This document shows positions 15,700 through 24,738 of a stretch of 64,000 bases of DNA, piece by piece. Origin of the DNA: Syntrophobacteraceae bacterium (lineage in GTDB: Bacteria > Desulfobacterota > Syntrophobacteria > Syntrophobacterales > Syntrophobacteraceae); the NCBI GenBank assembly GCA_031292195.1, contig JARLHP010000127.1:1-64000 (forward strand). The letters run 5' to 3'. The translations under genes and the position numbers were made by a program. The notes under the pieces were generated by a model, which had not been told where the DNA came from, made no database searches, and saw nothing but the letters and a program-made list of their open reading frames with translations. Numbering within the stretch: the stretch's first letter is position 1; each line of letters starts with the position of its first letter.

Positions 15700-17325
15700 A
15701 TGCAAGAACATTTTAGCGCGCCTTTCGAAGTCTTTAACGCAGCCGTTGCCCTGCTGACCAGATCGATCCTACTTGCGCCCCGGATCGGCCAGGCGACTCT
15801 TTCTCAGGCCAAAGCGGCCCAGTATTACCAGAGCGGAATTCTGCGATACGCGGCGGCATTCCTGGCGCCCTCCGTCGAGGCCTTCAAGGCCTTCACAAAT
15901 ATCGAGAGGAAAAAGCTTGCCGAAAAGTCTCCCGCGGAAAACCTGGAAGACTACTCCAAATTGTTCGAACTAAACGTCGAGCTTGCCGGCGCCGCCATGG
16001 CAGGCAGTCTCAGGGCCGCGAACAACTTCTTCTATGAATGGCTGAGCAAGGGGGTTTTAGCCTGGCTAACCTCGTTTGAAAATGAAAACAGCCTGTGCGA
16101 GTTTTCCTCCAGGCTCGAAGAGGTCCTGAAGCTCACCGTTAAGGAATACCCGAAAGCCATAGAGGCCATCAAATCCGAATTCGGTTTCCACCTCGATGAC
16201 GGAGGCTATGTCAAAGTTGCCGAAACCGAACGTTTCCATCTCTACCGGGTGCTGCCGAACAAGAAAGTTGCGGCGTCAAGAGACAAACCCATTCTCATCG
16301 TTCCTCCCTATGTCCTGGGCGCAAATATTCTGGCCTTCCTGCCCGGAGAACAAAGGAGCTACGTTCATTTCTTCGCCAATCAGGGAGTTCCCACTTACAT
16401 TCGGCTGGTCAAGGATATCCACACTAACGTGTCCGTCCAGACGATGACGGGGGAGGATGATGCCCTGGACACGCAATTTTTTTGCCGCAAACTGCTGGAG
16501 AAGCATAAAAGACCGGTCACCCTCAACGGTTTTTGCCAGGGCGGCTACCTGAGCCTGACAGCGCTTCTATCCGGTGAACTGGACGGCCTGGTGGACGCTC
16601 TTATAACCTGTGTCACTCCCATTGACGGCGCCAGGAGCAAGTCTCTTACCTCCTACATGAACGCGGTTCCGGAAAGATTTCGGGACTTGGAATATTCTCA
16701 AAAGGTGCTGCCGGGGGGTAACGCGGTAGTTGACGGGTCAATTCTGTCGTGGGTTTACAGGCTGCGCAAACTGGAAACCGAGTCGCCGATCGCGGCCTTG
16801 CATCGCGATATAGCCATGTTCGACAGCCAGGCCACACCCCATCCCAAAATCGGAAAAACCGCCGCGGGCATCCACCAGTGGCTGCTCCACGACCAGACGG
16901 ACGTGCCCTGTCACATCACCGAAATGAGCTTCGCTTCCTATACCGTTCCCATAGACAAAGAAGGGAACCTGCCGGTAACCCTTTTCGGGCGAAAACTCAA
17001 TTTGAAGCGGCTCGAAGAGAAAAAAATCCCATGGCTTACCTGCATCGCGGACGGAGACGACCTGGTCGACAGGGAAGCCGCCCTGGCCGCGCTGGACTAC
17101 ATCGATTCGCAGGTCGAAGTATGCGTGTTTCCCAAGGGCCATGCTTCCATCGCCACATCCTGGTCCATTCCGACTTCACAATGCGCGCTCCATCTTCACT
17201 TTCATCCGGCCGGCAATCCGGCCCCCGGTTTTTGCAAGACATGCCGGGGGCCGGTCTGCTTCCAGATAGACCTGGATGGAGGCGCCGAACCGGTGGAAAG
17301 TGACAAAAGGGATGAGCCGCGCTAG
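15700..17325 (+). CDS. PHA synthase-like alpha/beta hydrolase
   Basis: A 541-residue protein of the PhaC superfamily. The nucleophile Cys279 sits in 'NGFCQGGYLS', a lipase-box variant (G-x-C-x-G-G). A likely acid is in 'TCIADGDDLVDREAAL' and the catalytic His in 'FPKGHAS'. The first ~160 residues are helical. True PhaC polymerises hydroxyacyl-CoA to polyhydroxyalkanoate. No phaA, phaB, phasin or phaE neighbour is present, and the box reads GFCQGG rather than the usual G-x-C-x-G-G of class I enzymes. A related acyltransferase or depolymerase role is possible. The last ~40 residues are Cys/Pro-rich and hydrophilic. It is convergent with the acyl-CoA dehydrogenase. Confidence 0.75.
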   Translation: MQEHFSAPFEVFNAAVALLTRSILLAPRIGQATLSQAKAAQYYQSGILRYAAAFLAPSVEAFKAFTNIERKKLAEKSPAENLEDYSKLFELNVELAGAAMAGSLRAANNFFYEWLSKGVLAWLTSFENENSLCEFSSRLEEVLKLTVKEYPKAIEAIKSEFGFHLDDGGYVKVAETERFHLYRVLPNKKVAASRDKPILIVPPYVLGANILAFLPGEQRSYVHFFANQGVPTYIRLVKDIHTNVSVQTMTGEDDALDTQFFCRKLLEKHKRPVTLNGFCQGGYLSLTALLSGELDGLVDALITCVTPIDGARSKSLTSYMNAVPERFRDLEYSQKVLPGGNAVVDGSILSWVYRLRKLETESPIAALHRDIAMFDSQATPHPKIGKTAAGIHQWLLHDQTDVPCHITEMSFASYTVPIDKEGNLPVTLFGRKLNLKRLEEKKIPWLTCIADGDDLVDREAALAALDYIDSQVEVCVFPKGHASIATSWSIPTSQCALHLHFHPAGNPAPGFCKTCRGPVCFQIDLDGGAEPVESDKRDEPR

Positions 17326-17350
17326 AAATGGAGTCTCTATCTACCCTTGC

Positions 17351-18538
17351 TCACCTCTGGGCTTTGCGGACGAATTCCTCGCGGGTCAACTCGCGAGCGA
17401 TGATCATGCGGCGAATTTCGCTCGTGCCGGCCCCGATTTCGTAGAGCTTGGCATCGCGCCACAGCTTTTGCACCGGGAATTCCAGGCAGTAGCCGTACCC
17501 GCCGTGAATCTGGACCGCCTGATCGCAGACCCATGTGGCGGATTCCGAGGCAAAGAGGATGGCGGCCGCGGCCTGTTTGGTCAGTTCGGTCCCCTTGCCT
17601 CCCCGCTTGGCTTCCTGGGCCACCTGGGCCGCGCGGTAGACCAGCAGGCGGGAAGCCTCCGTACGGGCGTACATATCGGCCAACTTCTGCTGGATCATCT
17701 GGAAGTTCGCTATGGGCTGTCCGAACTGCTCGCGTTGAACCGCGTAGCGTATCGAATACTCCAGGGCCTGCCGGGCCATGCCCACAGAGCCTCCGGCCAA
17801 AACGATGCGTTCGTAATCTAGACCGCTGGTCACAACATTTACGCCCATGTTTTCAACACCGACCAGATTTTCCGCGGGCACCTCACAGTCCTCGAAAGTA
17901 AGCTCGGCCGTTGGCGAACCCCTCATGCCGCATTTTTTGAGCTTGCGGGATACCGCATAACCCGGAAAATCCTTTTCCACTATGAAGGCGCTGATCCCCT
18001 TGGCCCCCCTCTCGGGAGCGGTCTTTGCGTAGACAAGAATCGTATCGGCTATGGGGCCGTTTGTTATGAACATCTTGGCGCCGTTCAGAATATACTTGTC
18101 GCCCTTTTTGACGGCGCGGGTCCTCATGCCTTCCAGAGCATCCGAACCGGCGTTGGGTTCGGTGAGGCCCAAAGCGCCCACCTTTTCGCCCGCGATCAGA
18201 GGCGGCAGGTATTTTTCCTTGAGGGCTTCGTTTGCGTTTTTGTGGATATTGTTTGCACAAAGATTCGAATGGGCACCGTAGGTCATGCCGAGAGCGGGAG
18301 AAATGCGGCTCATTTCCTCGATTGCCAGCGCCTGCATCAGGATATCGCCTCCCAGTCCGCCGTACTTCTCATCCATGGTGATGCCCAGAATTCCGATTTC
18401 AGCACACTTTTTAAAGAAATCAGGCGGAAACCAGTCTTCCTCATCTATCTTTTCCTGCAGAGGCCCAAGGTAATCCACTGCCCATTTATAAACGGTTTCT
18501 TTCAACATTCGCTGTTCATCAGTCAACTGAAAATCCAT
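17351..18538 (-). CDS. Acyl-CoA dehydrogenase, isovaleryl-CoA dehydrogenase type
   Basis: A 395-residue flavoenzyme that makes an alpha,beta double bond in an acyl-CoA and passes electrons to ETF. The family motifs 'ALGLTEPNAGSD' and 'QIHGGYGY' are clear. The usual catalytic Glu near the C-terminus is replaced ('YEIGAGTSEIRR' has Ala where MCAD has Glu). A Glu is instead at position 243 in 'SGLDYERIVLAGG', as in isovaleryl-CoA dehydrogenase, which points to branched-chain substrates. GGGAG precedes the ATG. It is 46 bases downstream of the acyl-CoA synthetase, so the two act in sequence. Confidence 0.9.
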   Translation of the reverse strand: MDFQLTDEQRMLKETVYKWAVDYLGPLQEKIDEEDWFPPDFFKKCAEIGILGITMDEKYGGLGGDILMQALAIEEMSRISPALGMTYGAHSNLCANNIHKNANEALKEKYLPPLIAGEKVGALGLTEPNAGSDALEGMRTRAVKKGDKYILNGAKMFITNGPIADTILVYAKTAPERGAKGISAFIVEKDFPGYAVSRKLKKCGMRGSPTAELTFEDCEVPAENLVGVENMGVNVVTSGLDYERIVLAGGSVGMARQALEYSIRYAVQREQFGQPIANFQMIQQKLADMYARTEASRLLVYRAAQVAQEAKRGGKGTELTKQAAAAILFASESATWVCDQAVQIHGGYGYCLEFPVQKLWRDAKLYEIGAGTSEIRRMIIARELTREEFVRKAQR

Positions 18539-18584
18539 CGAACTACTCCCATTAAACCGGTTTGTTGGCCGGAAAGGTCGTCAA

Positions 18585-20240
18585 TCATTTACCTGCCAGG
18601 TTTTCACTGGCCATCTCTCTTAGTTTGTACTTCTGGATCTTGCCGCTGGCGGTCGTGGGGTACTGATCCACAAAATAGATGTGTTGCGGAATCTTGTGGA
18701 ACGATATCTGGTCCCTGCAGAAAGCGACCACTTCCTCTTTTGTAAGCTCATCCCTGGGCTTTACCATGATAAATGCCGCCACCTCTTCACCATACTTTTC
18801 ACTCGGAATCCCCACTACCTGTACGTCTCTTACCTTCGGATTGGTGTAGAGGAATTCCTCGATCTCCCGCGGATAGATGTTTTCCCCGCCGCGGATGATC
18901 ATATCCTTTATCCTGCCGGTGATCTTGCAGTATCCGTTTTCATCCATGATCGCCAGGTCACCGGTATGGAGCCAGTTATCCGCATCCACGGCCTTCGTGG
19001 TTGCCTCGGGCATCTTGTAGTAGCCCTTCATCACATGATAGCCCCTGCTGCACAATTCTCCCTGCACGTTGGGGGGAACCTCCAGGCCGCTGGTCGGGTC
19101 GACAATCTTTACCTCCACGTTGGGCAGGGCCTTGCCCACCGTGGAGGTTTTGAGCTCCAGCGAATCGTCTCGCAAGGTCTGGGTAATGCCCGGTGAAGAT
19201 TCCGTTTGACCGTAGACGATGGTCATCTCGTTTGCCCCCATATCGGCGATCACCCGTTTCATGAGTTCAATGGGGCAAGTTGCTCCAGCCATCACTCCGG
19301 TACGCAGGCTGGAAACGTCGTAGCTCTTATTGTCCATCTCCTCGAATTCGGCTATGAACATCGTCGGTACGCCAAGCAGAGAGGTGCACTTTAACCCCTG
19401 GACGGTCCTCATCACCCCGTCGGGGGTAAAGGATACAACGGGCGCCATGGTCGCCGCCGAAACCAGGCAGGTCAGGGTCCCGATAACGCAGCCGAAACAG
19501 TGGAAAAAGGGAACCGGGATGCAAACCGTGTCCGCGGAGCTGAGATCCATACGTTCGGCCATGCTCAGCGCATTGCCGACCACGTTGGTGTGGGTGAGCA
19601 TGACGCCCTTTGGAAACCCGGTCGTTCCGGAGGTATACTGCATATTGATGACATCATCGGGCTCGAGCGAATCCATTCTCTCCTTGAGGTCCTGGTCCGA
19701 TACCGATTTACCCATCTCCAGGACATCGTCCCAGTTGTACATCCCGCCCATTTTCTCCTTACCCAGATAGATGATGTTTTTGAGGAAGGGAAGGTTCGGG
19801 CAGCTGATTTTTCCCGGTTCGCTCTTGGCGATTGCCGGACACACTTTCTCCAGAACTTTCAGGTACTCATCGGCTTCCCGCACCCCACCGACCAGGATAA
19901 GGGTTGTGGAATCGGATTGCTGGAGCAGGTATTCGAGTTCGCTGCTGCGATAATTGGTGTTTACCGTGACCAGAACCGCCCCCATCCGGGCGCTTCCGTA
20001 ATGAGTGTAAATCCATTCGGGAACGTTGTTGGCCCAGATCGCCACCTTCTCCCCCCGGCCCACACCAAGGGCCATCAACCCTTTGGCCACATCGTCGAAG
20101 ATGACTCTCAACTCCTTGAAGGTCTTCCTGATACCCAGATCGTAGTATTCCATGCCGACTTTATCGCCGAAGTCTTCCGCCAGGATATCGACGATATTAC
20201 CAATAGTTGCCTTACCGGTTGTGATGCTTGGCCTGTTCAT
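18585..20240 (-). CDS. AMP-forming acyl-CoA synthetase
   Basis: A 551-residue ANL-superfamily enzyme that activates a carboxylic acid with ATP and CoA. Motifs: 'MQYTSGTTGFPKGVMLTH' (AMP binding), 'YGQTESSPG', 'NWLHTGDLAIMDENGYCKITGRIKDMI' (hinge Asp and ATP site) and the C-terminal catalytic Lys in 'PTTASGKIQKYKLRE'. The substrate cannot be read from sequence. The paired isovaleryl-type dehydrogenase suggests a short or branched-chain fatty acid. A GAGGGTTGA site precedes the ATG. The HTH-cupin regulator lies upstream on the same strand. Confidence 0.92.
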   Translation of the reverse strand: MNRPSITTGKATIGNIVDILAEDFGDKVGMEYYDLGIRKTFKELRVIFDDVAKGLMALGVGRGEKVAIWANNVPEWIYTHYGSARMGAVLVTVNTNYRSSELEYLLQQSDSTTLILVGGVREADEYLKVLEKVCPAIAKSEPGKISCPNLPFLKNIIYLGKEKMGGMYNWDDVLEMGKSVSDQDLKERMDSLEPDDVINMQYTSGTTGFPKGVMLTHTNVVGNALSMAERMDLSSADTVCIPVPFFHCFGCVIGTLTCLVSAATMAPVVSFTPDGVMRTVQGLKCTSLLGVPTMFIAEFEEMDNKSYDVSSLRTGVMAGATCPIELMKRVIADMGANEMTIVYGQTESSPGITQTLRDDSLELKTSTVGKALPNVEVKIVDPTSGLEVPPNVQGELCSRGYHVMKGYYKMPEATTKAVDADNWLHTGDLAIMDENGYCKITGRIKDMIIRGGENIYPREIEEFLYTNPKVRDVQVVGIPSEKYGEEVAAFIMVKPRDELTKEEVVAFCRDQISFHKIPQHIYFVDQYPTTASGKIQKYKLREMASENLAGK

Positions 20241-20634
20241 TCAACCCTCGATATTGTCATTGAAGTTATTAGAGTATGATTCCTCTGGAGTCCACAGACG
20301 CCTGAATAAATGATCGATGCCATGTTGACTACCCAGGCGAATTGTTTCTCCACCGTTACTTGCCTACCCAGAAAATATTCGGATCAGACAACTGACAAGC
20401 GCTCGAGCAAGGTGGATTTATTCCACCAGTTCTATTACAGCATCCACAGAGAGCTTCACTAAAGGGTTGGGCAAAGGGATTGCGCAAGAAAACCGGGGCT
20501 TCAATACAGAGGGCCCCGATACGTCCTCCGCGGCAAACAGGCGTCCTCGCTCATGAACCGCGGGCGCTGTTTGTACAATGTGATCATCTGTCGCTATCCT
20601 CTTCGCTAATCGGCTCGATGCATCATGGGAAAAT
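20241..20634. other. Intergenic region upstream of the acyl-CoA synthetase
   Basis: About 390 bases between the regulator stop and the synthetase start. A minus-strand frame (20418-20735) runs through it but overlaps the end of the regulator in another frame and has no family resemblance. I treat it as chance. The region probably holds the synthetase promoter, but no box stands out. Confidence 0.4.
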
Positions 20635-21177
20635 CTACATTGTTCCCACCCACAGGACAAAACTCGTCGTACTGCCGGTATTGGTGATCTTCTCGTTGTC
20701 ACGGTTGGAGAAGTAGTGAACGCAATCCCCTTCAATCAGCGCATACACCTCATCGCTCAGCACCAGCTCAATCGTGCCCTTCAAAATACAGAGAACTTCC
20801 TGTCCGTTCTTCACATTTTTTCTGGCGGGAATGGACTTGCCGGGCTCAACCACCAGGATGGCGGAGTCAATAACCGTTCGGTAGTCGGGAGAGAAGAAAC
20901 GGCGGGTTACAAATCCGGTATGGGAAAAATCAATCTCCTCCCATTCGGACTTCCTGATCACGACAATCTCACGCCGCTTGCCCACCTGAGAAATAAGATG
21001 GCCGGCATCGACGCCGATGGCGTTGCAGATCCGGATGAGGGTGTCGACCGAAGGTGAGTTTACATCGTTTTCCACCTGGCTGAGGAACCCTTCCGAGATG
21101 GACGCCTTTTCGGCAACGACCTTCAGAGTGAGCTTTCGTTCCTTCCGGCATTTCCTGATGAGTGTGCCGACGTTCAT
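20635..21177 (-). CDS. XRE-family regulator with C-terminal cupin domain
   Basis: A 180-residue protein with an N-terminal helix-turn-helix (residues ~5-60, 'LTLKVVAEKASISEGFLSQVENDVNSPSVDTLIRI') and a C-terminal cupin_2 beta barrel (~100-178, 'VVEPGKSIPARKNVKNGQEVLCILKGTIEL'). Proteins of this build sense a small ligand in the cupin pocket and control adjacent catabolic genes. Here the target is probably the synthetase/dehydrogenase pair downstream. GAGGTGGT precedes the ATG. TTTACC/GGTAAA palindromes upstream may be its operator. Confidence 0.88.
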   Translation of the reverse strand: MNVGTLIRKCRKERKLTLKVVAEKASISEGFLSQVENDVNSPSVDTLIRICNAIGVDAGHLISQVGKRREIVVIRKSEWEEIDFSHTGFVTRRFFSPDYRTVIDSAILVVEPGKSIPARKNVKNGQEVLCILKGTIELVLSDEVYALIEGDCVHYFSNRDNEKITNTGSTTSFVLWVGTM

Positions 21178-21226
21178 ACCACCTCAGGTTCTGTGCAGAT
21201 AAAGCGAAACACAACCTCTTCCGGTT

Positions 21227-21263
21227 AATAATTTACCAATACCAAACTTTTACCTTTGGTAAA
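21227..21263. promoter_or_regulatory. Candidate operator palindromes upstream of the HTH-cupin regulator
   Basis: TTTACC (21249-21254) and GGTAAA (21258-21263) form a perfect inverted repeat with a TTT spacer. Further half-sites TTTACC and TACCAAA lie at about 21231-21247, ending about 50 bases upstream of the start codon. A cluster of such half-sites suits autoregulation by a dimeric HTH protein. The remainder of 21264-21603 shows no gene. Confidence 0.45.
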
Positions 21264-21603
21264 GCTGAACTTATACAGATTATTCATACTCTGTCAACAG
21301 AAATCCGGAACCATCTCCCAAAGATGGTGAATTGTCGATTCCGGCCTTGCGGCGCTTACCCGGAGATTGTGAGGATCGGTTGGAAAGAGAACAGCTTGCG
21401 AGGCGTAGAGGCGACGGAAGGCCCCTAAGCGCCTCCTGTGGGAGAGACTCAAACCGGCTCTAGGAGGGGACTTTGAAAAAAAATTCTTTTCCCCGGCCAA
21501 AGGCCCCCAAAACACGGGAGCCATCAGGTCGCGGAAGCTCCCCGTGTTCGGCAACCTTATCGGTCAAAGAGACGACCAGGCTGCTGGAACACGGATTGGC
21601 GGA

Positions 21604-22050
21604 TTATTTTTCGACACACCCCCAAACAGGTTTCGAGACCGACTGCAGTAAGGGCTTAAGCCCCAGTGGAAACTTCTCTATCTCAGGCGGCAAGCTCATC
21701 CCCTCATTCAATTGCAGGAGGGCCCACGTGGGAACGTGCTCCCGGGATATACAGCTCGCCGTGGCCCAGTAACTTTCCGGTGAACACAGCCGGATGAACC
21801 TCACCTCATCGCCCACCAGCAGAGCGAAATAGCTCAACTTCGGATTGGCGCCCTCTTTTTCCTGGCCCAGTCCGACGATCCGGCCCTCTTTGGGCGCAAG
21901 GCGCCGCACGGACTCACACGGCATGCCGCATTCCCCGCAGTACAGGCACTCTACGCAACTGCCCACAATTTCGACTACCTGAAGCTCGAAAAGGTCAGGG
22001 TCGGGGTTGTTCAACTCCCATCCACAGAGATCACTTTCGCAGAGTTCCAT
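21604..22050 (-). CDS. Uncharacterised small Cys-rich protein
   Basis: A 148-residue acidic protein with no recognised family. It has a dense Cys cluster at about residues 32-45, 'CVECLYCGECGMPCES' (C-x2-C-x2-C-x2-C-x3-C), suited to an Fe-S cluster or zinc. The rest is mixed alpha/beta, with Trp- and Pro-containing loops. There is no signal peptide. AAGGGG lies upstream of the ATG. It follows the glycosylase gene on the same strand after a 110-base gap. The Cys spacing is not that of a standard 2[4Fe-4S] ferredoxin. Confidence 0.65.
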   Translation of the reverse strand: MELCESDLCGWELNNPDPDLFELQVVEIVGSCVECLYCGECGMPCESVRRLAPKEGRIVGLGQEKEGANPKLSYFALLVGDEVRFIRLCSPESYWATASCISREHVPTWALLQLNEGMSLPPEIEKFPLGLKPLLQSVSKPVWGCVEK

Positions 22051-22160
22051 GATTTACCCCTTTCCCAACGTCGCGGAGAAGCTGGAAACCTGCCACAATT
22101 ATGCTTCATAAGGGAGGAATAGAAATGGGGGAAATACTCTATTTTGGCGCTAAAAACACA

Positions 22161-22859
22161 CTAGGCGTCCATAAAGACACAGAGAGGGCACTGTTGGCAT
22201 AACGGTGTCTTACGGCAGTACAGGTGCCCGATTCGAACGAGAAGAGCGCGAAATTCCTGAAAAAGATGCACGTCGGGGTCCATCGCTTCCATGAAAAATT
22301 CCCGCAGATCGTCGTAGGAAATAGATTCTTCCACCCATCCGTGCCGGGAGAAAATACGCCAGGTGTAGGTGTCCACGACAAAAGAGGGCTGAAAAGCAGC
22401 ATAAAGGACTATGCTGTCCGCGGTTTCCGGGCCGATGCCCCGGATGGAGAGAAGCTCGGCCCGAAGCCGTTCCATTTCCAGGGCGAGGAATTCTTCCAGC
22501 GACCCGTTCCATTTCGTTGCAAGGTGACGGCAGAAAGCCAGGATCTTCCCGCTCTTTTGCCTGTAGAAACCGGAGGGGCGAATCAGCGCTTCCAACTGCG
22601 GGGTGTTAATCCCGCAGACGGAGGCCAGACTCAGCAAACCGTTTCGCCGAAGGTTTGCGATGGCCGCGGCAGCATTGCTCCAAGCCGTATTCTGGGCCAG
22701 TATGGCGCCCAGTATGACTTCAAACGGGGTCTGGGCCGGCCACCAGTTCTGCGGGCCAAGAGCGGCCAGCAGCGTGTCATAGACCTGCAGCAACAGTTCT
22801 TTGCGGTTCGCTCTCAATCCAGTCCTACCCCGGCGACCGCTGTTCCACATGTGGCGCAC
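22161..22859 (-). CDS. Endonuclease III-related DNA glycosylase (COG2231/MagIII type)
   Basis: A protein of about 232 residues of the HhH-GPD superfamily. 'GAILAQNTAWSNAAAAIANL' marks the COG2231 branch that contains Helicobacter MagIII, a 3-methyladenine glycosylase. The hairpin is 'LLSIRGIGPETADSIVLYA'; it lacks the lyase Lys of Nth, so a monofunctional glycosylase is likely. The catalytic Asp is in 'FVVDTYTWRIF'. Four Cys near the end (C-x5-C-x2-C-x2-C) differ from the classic Nth cluster spacing. The start at 22859 overlaps amrS by 46 bases. A later start is possible. Confidence 0.82.
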   Translation of the reverse strand: MRHMWNSGRRGRTGLRANRKELLLQVYDTLLAALGPQNWWPAQTPFEVILGAILAQNTAWSNAAAAIANLRRNGLLSLASVCGINTPQLEALIRPSGFYRQKSGKILAFCRHLATKWNGSLEEFLALEMERLRAELLSIRGIGPETADSIVLYAAFQPSFVVDTYTWRIFSRHGWVEESISYDDLREFFMEAMDPDVHLFQEFRALLVRIGHLYCRKTPLCQQCPLCVFMDA

Positions 22860-23827
22860 ACGCCGCGCTCCAGGTGGTGCTTTTGGACGGCGTAGCCGAT
22901 ACGGCCGATCAGCAGGGCCCCGCAGCCATGACAGAACGTGTTTTCTCCATCGTCTCCGGGCACATTCCCGGTGTAGACGTAACGCAGCCCGGCCTCCAGC
23001 CCGATCCGCCTGGCCCGCCGGATGGTCTCCACCGGCGTAGGACGCGCGTGCGGCATGCTATAGGCAGGATAAAAACGGCTGACGTGCCAGGGGGTCTCGG
23101 CGCCAAGGCCCACCAGGAATTGGGCGATTTGTTTCAACTCGGCCTCGCCGTCGTTCAGGCCGGGGATGACCAGGGTGGTCACTTCCAGCCAGATGGACTT
23201 TTTCTTCATTCCTTCAAGCGTCTGGAGAACGGGCTTGAGGCCGGCGCCGCATTTGTCCCGGTAGAAGGCATTATTAAAGGACTTGAGGTCCACGTTGGCC
23301 GCTCCCAGCCAAGGGGCGGCGGCGTCCAGGGCCTCCCTGCTCATATACCCGTTGGTTACGAAGACATTTTCCAGCCCCCGCTCCTTTGCCAGGGCGGCCA
23401 CATCGAGAGCAAACTCCATGAAAATGGTCGGCTCCGTGTAGGTGTAGGAAATCGACGAGCAGCCCTCCTTTTTGGCCTGCTCCGCAACCTGAAGTGGTGT
23501 TGCGTCCCGCCCGTAAATCCCGCCTGCAGTTCGAGGCGACTGAGATATGTCGGCATTCTGGCAGAACACACATTCAAAGTTGCACCCCACCGTGGCGATC
23601 GAGTAGCTGGTCGAACCGGGCAGGAAATGAAAGAGCGGCTTTTTTTCGACCGGGTCCACGTGGCTCGCGATCAATTTTCCATAGACCAGGCTAAAGAGTT
23701 TACCGTCCCTGTTTTGGCGCACTCCGCATTTTCCAATTCCCTCCGGCTCGATACGACAATGCTGCGAGCAGAGAAAACAGTGCACCCGGTCTTCCTCCAG
23801 CCGGTCGTAACACATCGCCTCTTTCAT
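22814..23827 (-). CDS. amrS: AmmeMemoRadiSam system radical SAM enzyme
   Basis: A 337-residue radical SAM protein with the AmrS layout: an N-terminal Cys set ('CFLCSQHCRIEPEGIGKCGVRQN'), the cluster motif 'CNFECVFCQN' (C-x3-C-x2-C), 'SYTYTEPTIF' and 'FVTNGYMS', then 'WLEVTTLVIPGLND' and 'WHVSRFYPAYSM'. Two C-terminal CxxC pairs ('CHGCG', 'CATCG') suggest an extra metal site. The family is widespread and its reaction is not well defined. Its usual AmmeMemo partners are not next to it here. It follows a methyltransferase gene by 27 bases. Confidence 0.92.
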   Translation of the reverse strand: MKEAMCYDRLEEDRVHCFLCSQHCRIEPEGIGKCGVRQNRDGKLFSLVYGKLIASHVDPVEKKPLFHFLPGSTSYSIATVGCNFECVFCQNADISQSPRTAGGIYGRDATPLQVAEQAKKEGCSSISYTYTEPTIFMEFALDVAALAKERGLENVFVTNGYMSREALDAAAPWLGAANVDLKSFNNAFYRDKCGAGLKPVLQTLEGMKKKSIWLEVTTLVIPGLNDGEAELKQIAQFLVGLGAETPWHVSRFYPAYSMPHARPTPVETIRRARRIGLEAGLRYVYTGNVPGDDGENTFCHGCGALLIGRIGYAVQKHHLERGVCATCGTAVAGVGLD

Positions 23828-23854
23828 GCTGGATCCTTCCTCACGATTCGGCGC

Positions 23855-24658
23855 TCAGGCATTCATCGAACTTTCCGGTTCGTTTACGGAAGAGCGCCAG
23901 TATCCCAGAGAATGGACCGTAATTTTGGCGCCCCCCGGAATTTCATCGAAAACAGGGGTCTGTAATGTGCGGAGGCGGTATTGCATGTCGACCCGCATGG
24001 CAATGAAATGGCCGAAAGGATTGCGCTGCATAAAAGGAATTCGTTCCACAAACTGGAGATAGGGAAGCAGTTGCGGCGGAAAGGAAAAACAGGTTCGCCA
24101 TTCGATTGGAACCGCGCCGCAAAGGATTTGGTCGCACATCCGGCTCAACTGGCAAACGCTAAAGAACCTGGCGCGGCTGTAGAGCGAGTACTTCCAGAAA
24201 CTCTGCAAACCGTACTGGAGCCCGCCCACTGAAAACCTGTTGAGCGCGCCGAGAAGCACGTTTCGGCGGGCCACCCGGAAGGCTTCCCTGAGCGCCGCGT
24301 AAGGATCTTCCACAAACTCCAGGGTTGTGATGAGGGCCACCGTATCGAATTCGTTGTCCTCATAGGGCAACTCCTCGGCAAATCCCCGGGTGAGCCGGAC
24401 TTTATTGCCAAGCCTCCGGCGGGCAAGCTCCAGGCTTTCAGCCGAAGGCTCGAGCCCGGCCACCATGTGCCCCCGGGACCTGAACCACTCCAGGAAAATG
24501 CCCGTCCCGCAACCCACCTCCAGAACGCGCTGCGGAGACACGGGCTGCCATACCTTCTTCAAAAGCCCCTGTTCGAACTCCAGCGTCTTTCGTCCATTGG
24601 CGGAACGAAACCATCGCTCGTAGCTCTCGGCATCGGCCAGGCTGAAAATATAACCCAC
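23855..24658 (-). CDS. Class I SAM-dependent methyltransferase
   Basis: A 267-residue protein with a Methyltransf_11-type fold: motif I 'VLEVGCGTGIFLEWF' near residue 45, 'VAGLEPSAESLELARRR', and 'DEFDTVALITTLEFVEDP' as the post-I acidic region. The C-terminal part is aromatic-rich and gives no clue to the substrate. The GTG start has AAGGG upstream. It lies 80 bases after ilvD and directly before amrS on the same strand. Confidence 0.8.
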   Translation of the reverse strand: MGYIFSLADAESYERWFRSANGRKTLEFEQGLLKKVWQPVSPQRVLEVGCGTGIFLEWFRSRGHMVAGLEPSAESLELARRRLGNKVRLTRGFAEELPYEDNEFDTVALITTLEFVEDPYAALREAFRVARRNVLLGALNRFSVGGLQYGLQSFWKYSLYSRARFFSVCQLSRMCDQILCGAVPIEWRTCFSFPPQLLPYLQFVERIPFMQRNPFGHFIAMRVDMQYRLRTLQTPVFDEIPGGAKITVHSLGYWRSSVNEPESSMNA

Positions 24659-24738
24659 ATCAAACCCTTACGAGGAAACACCGTCGACTGGCATAAACAG
24701 GTGAGCCCACAGACCCCGGTTACCCGTAACGGTGAATC

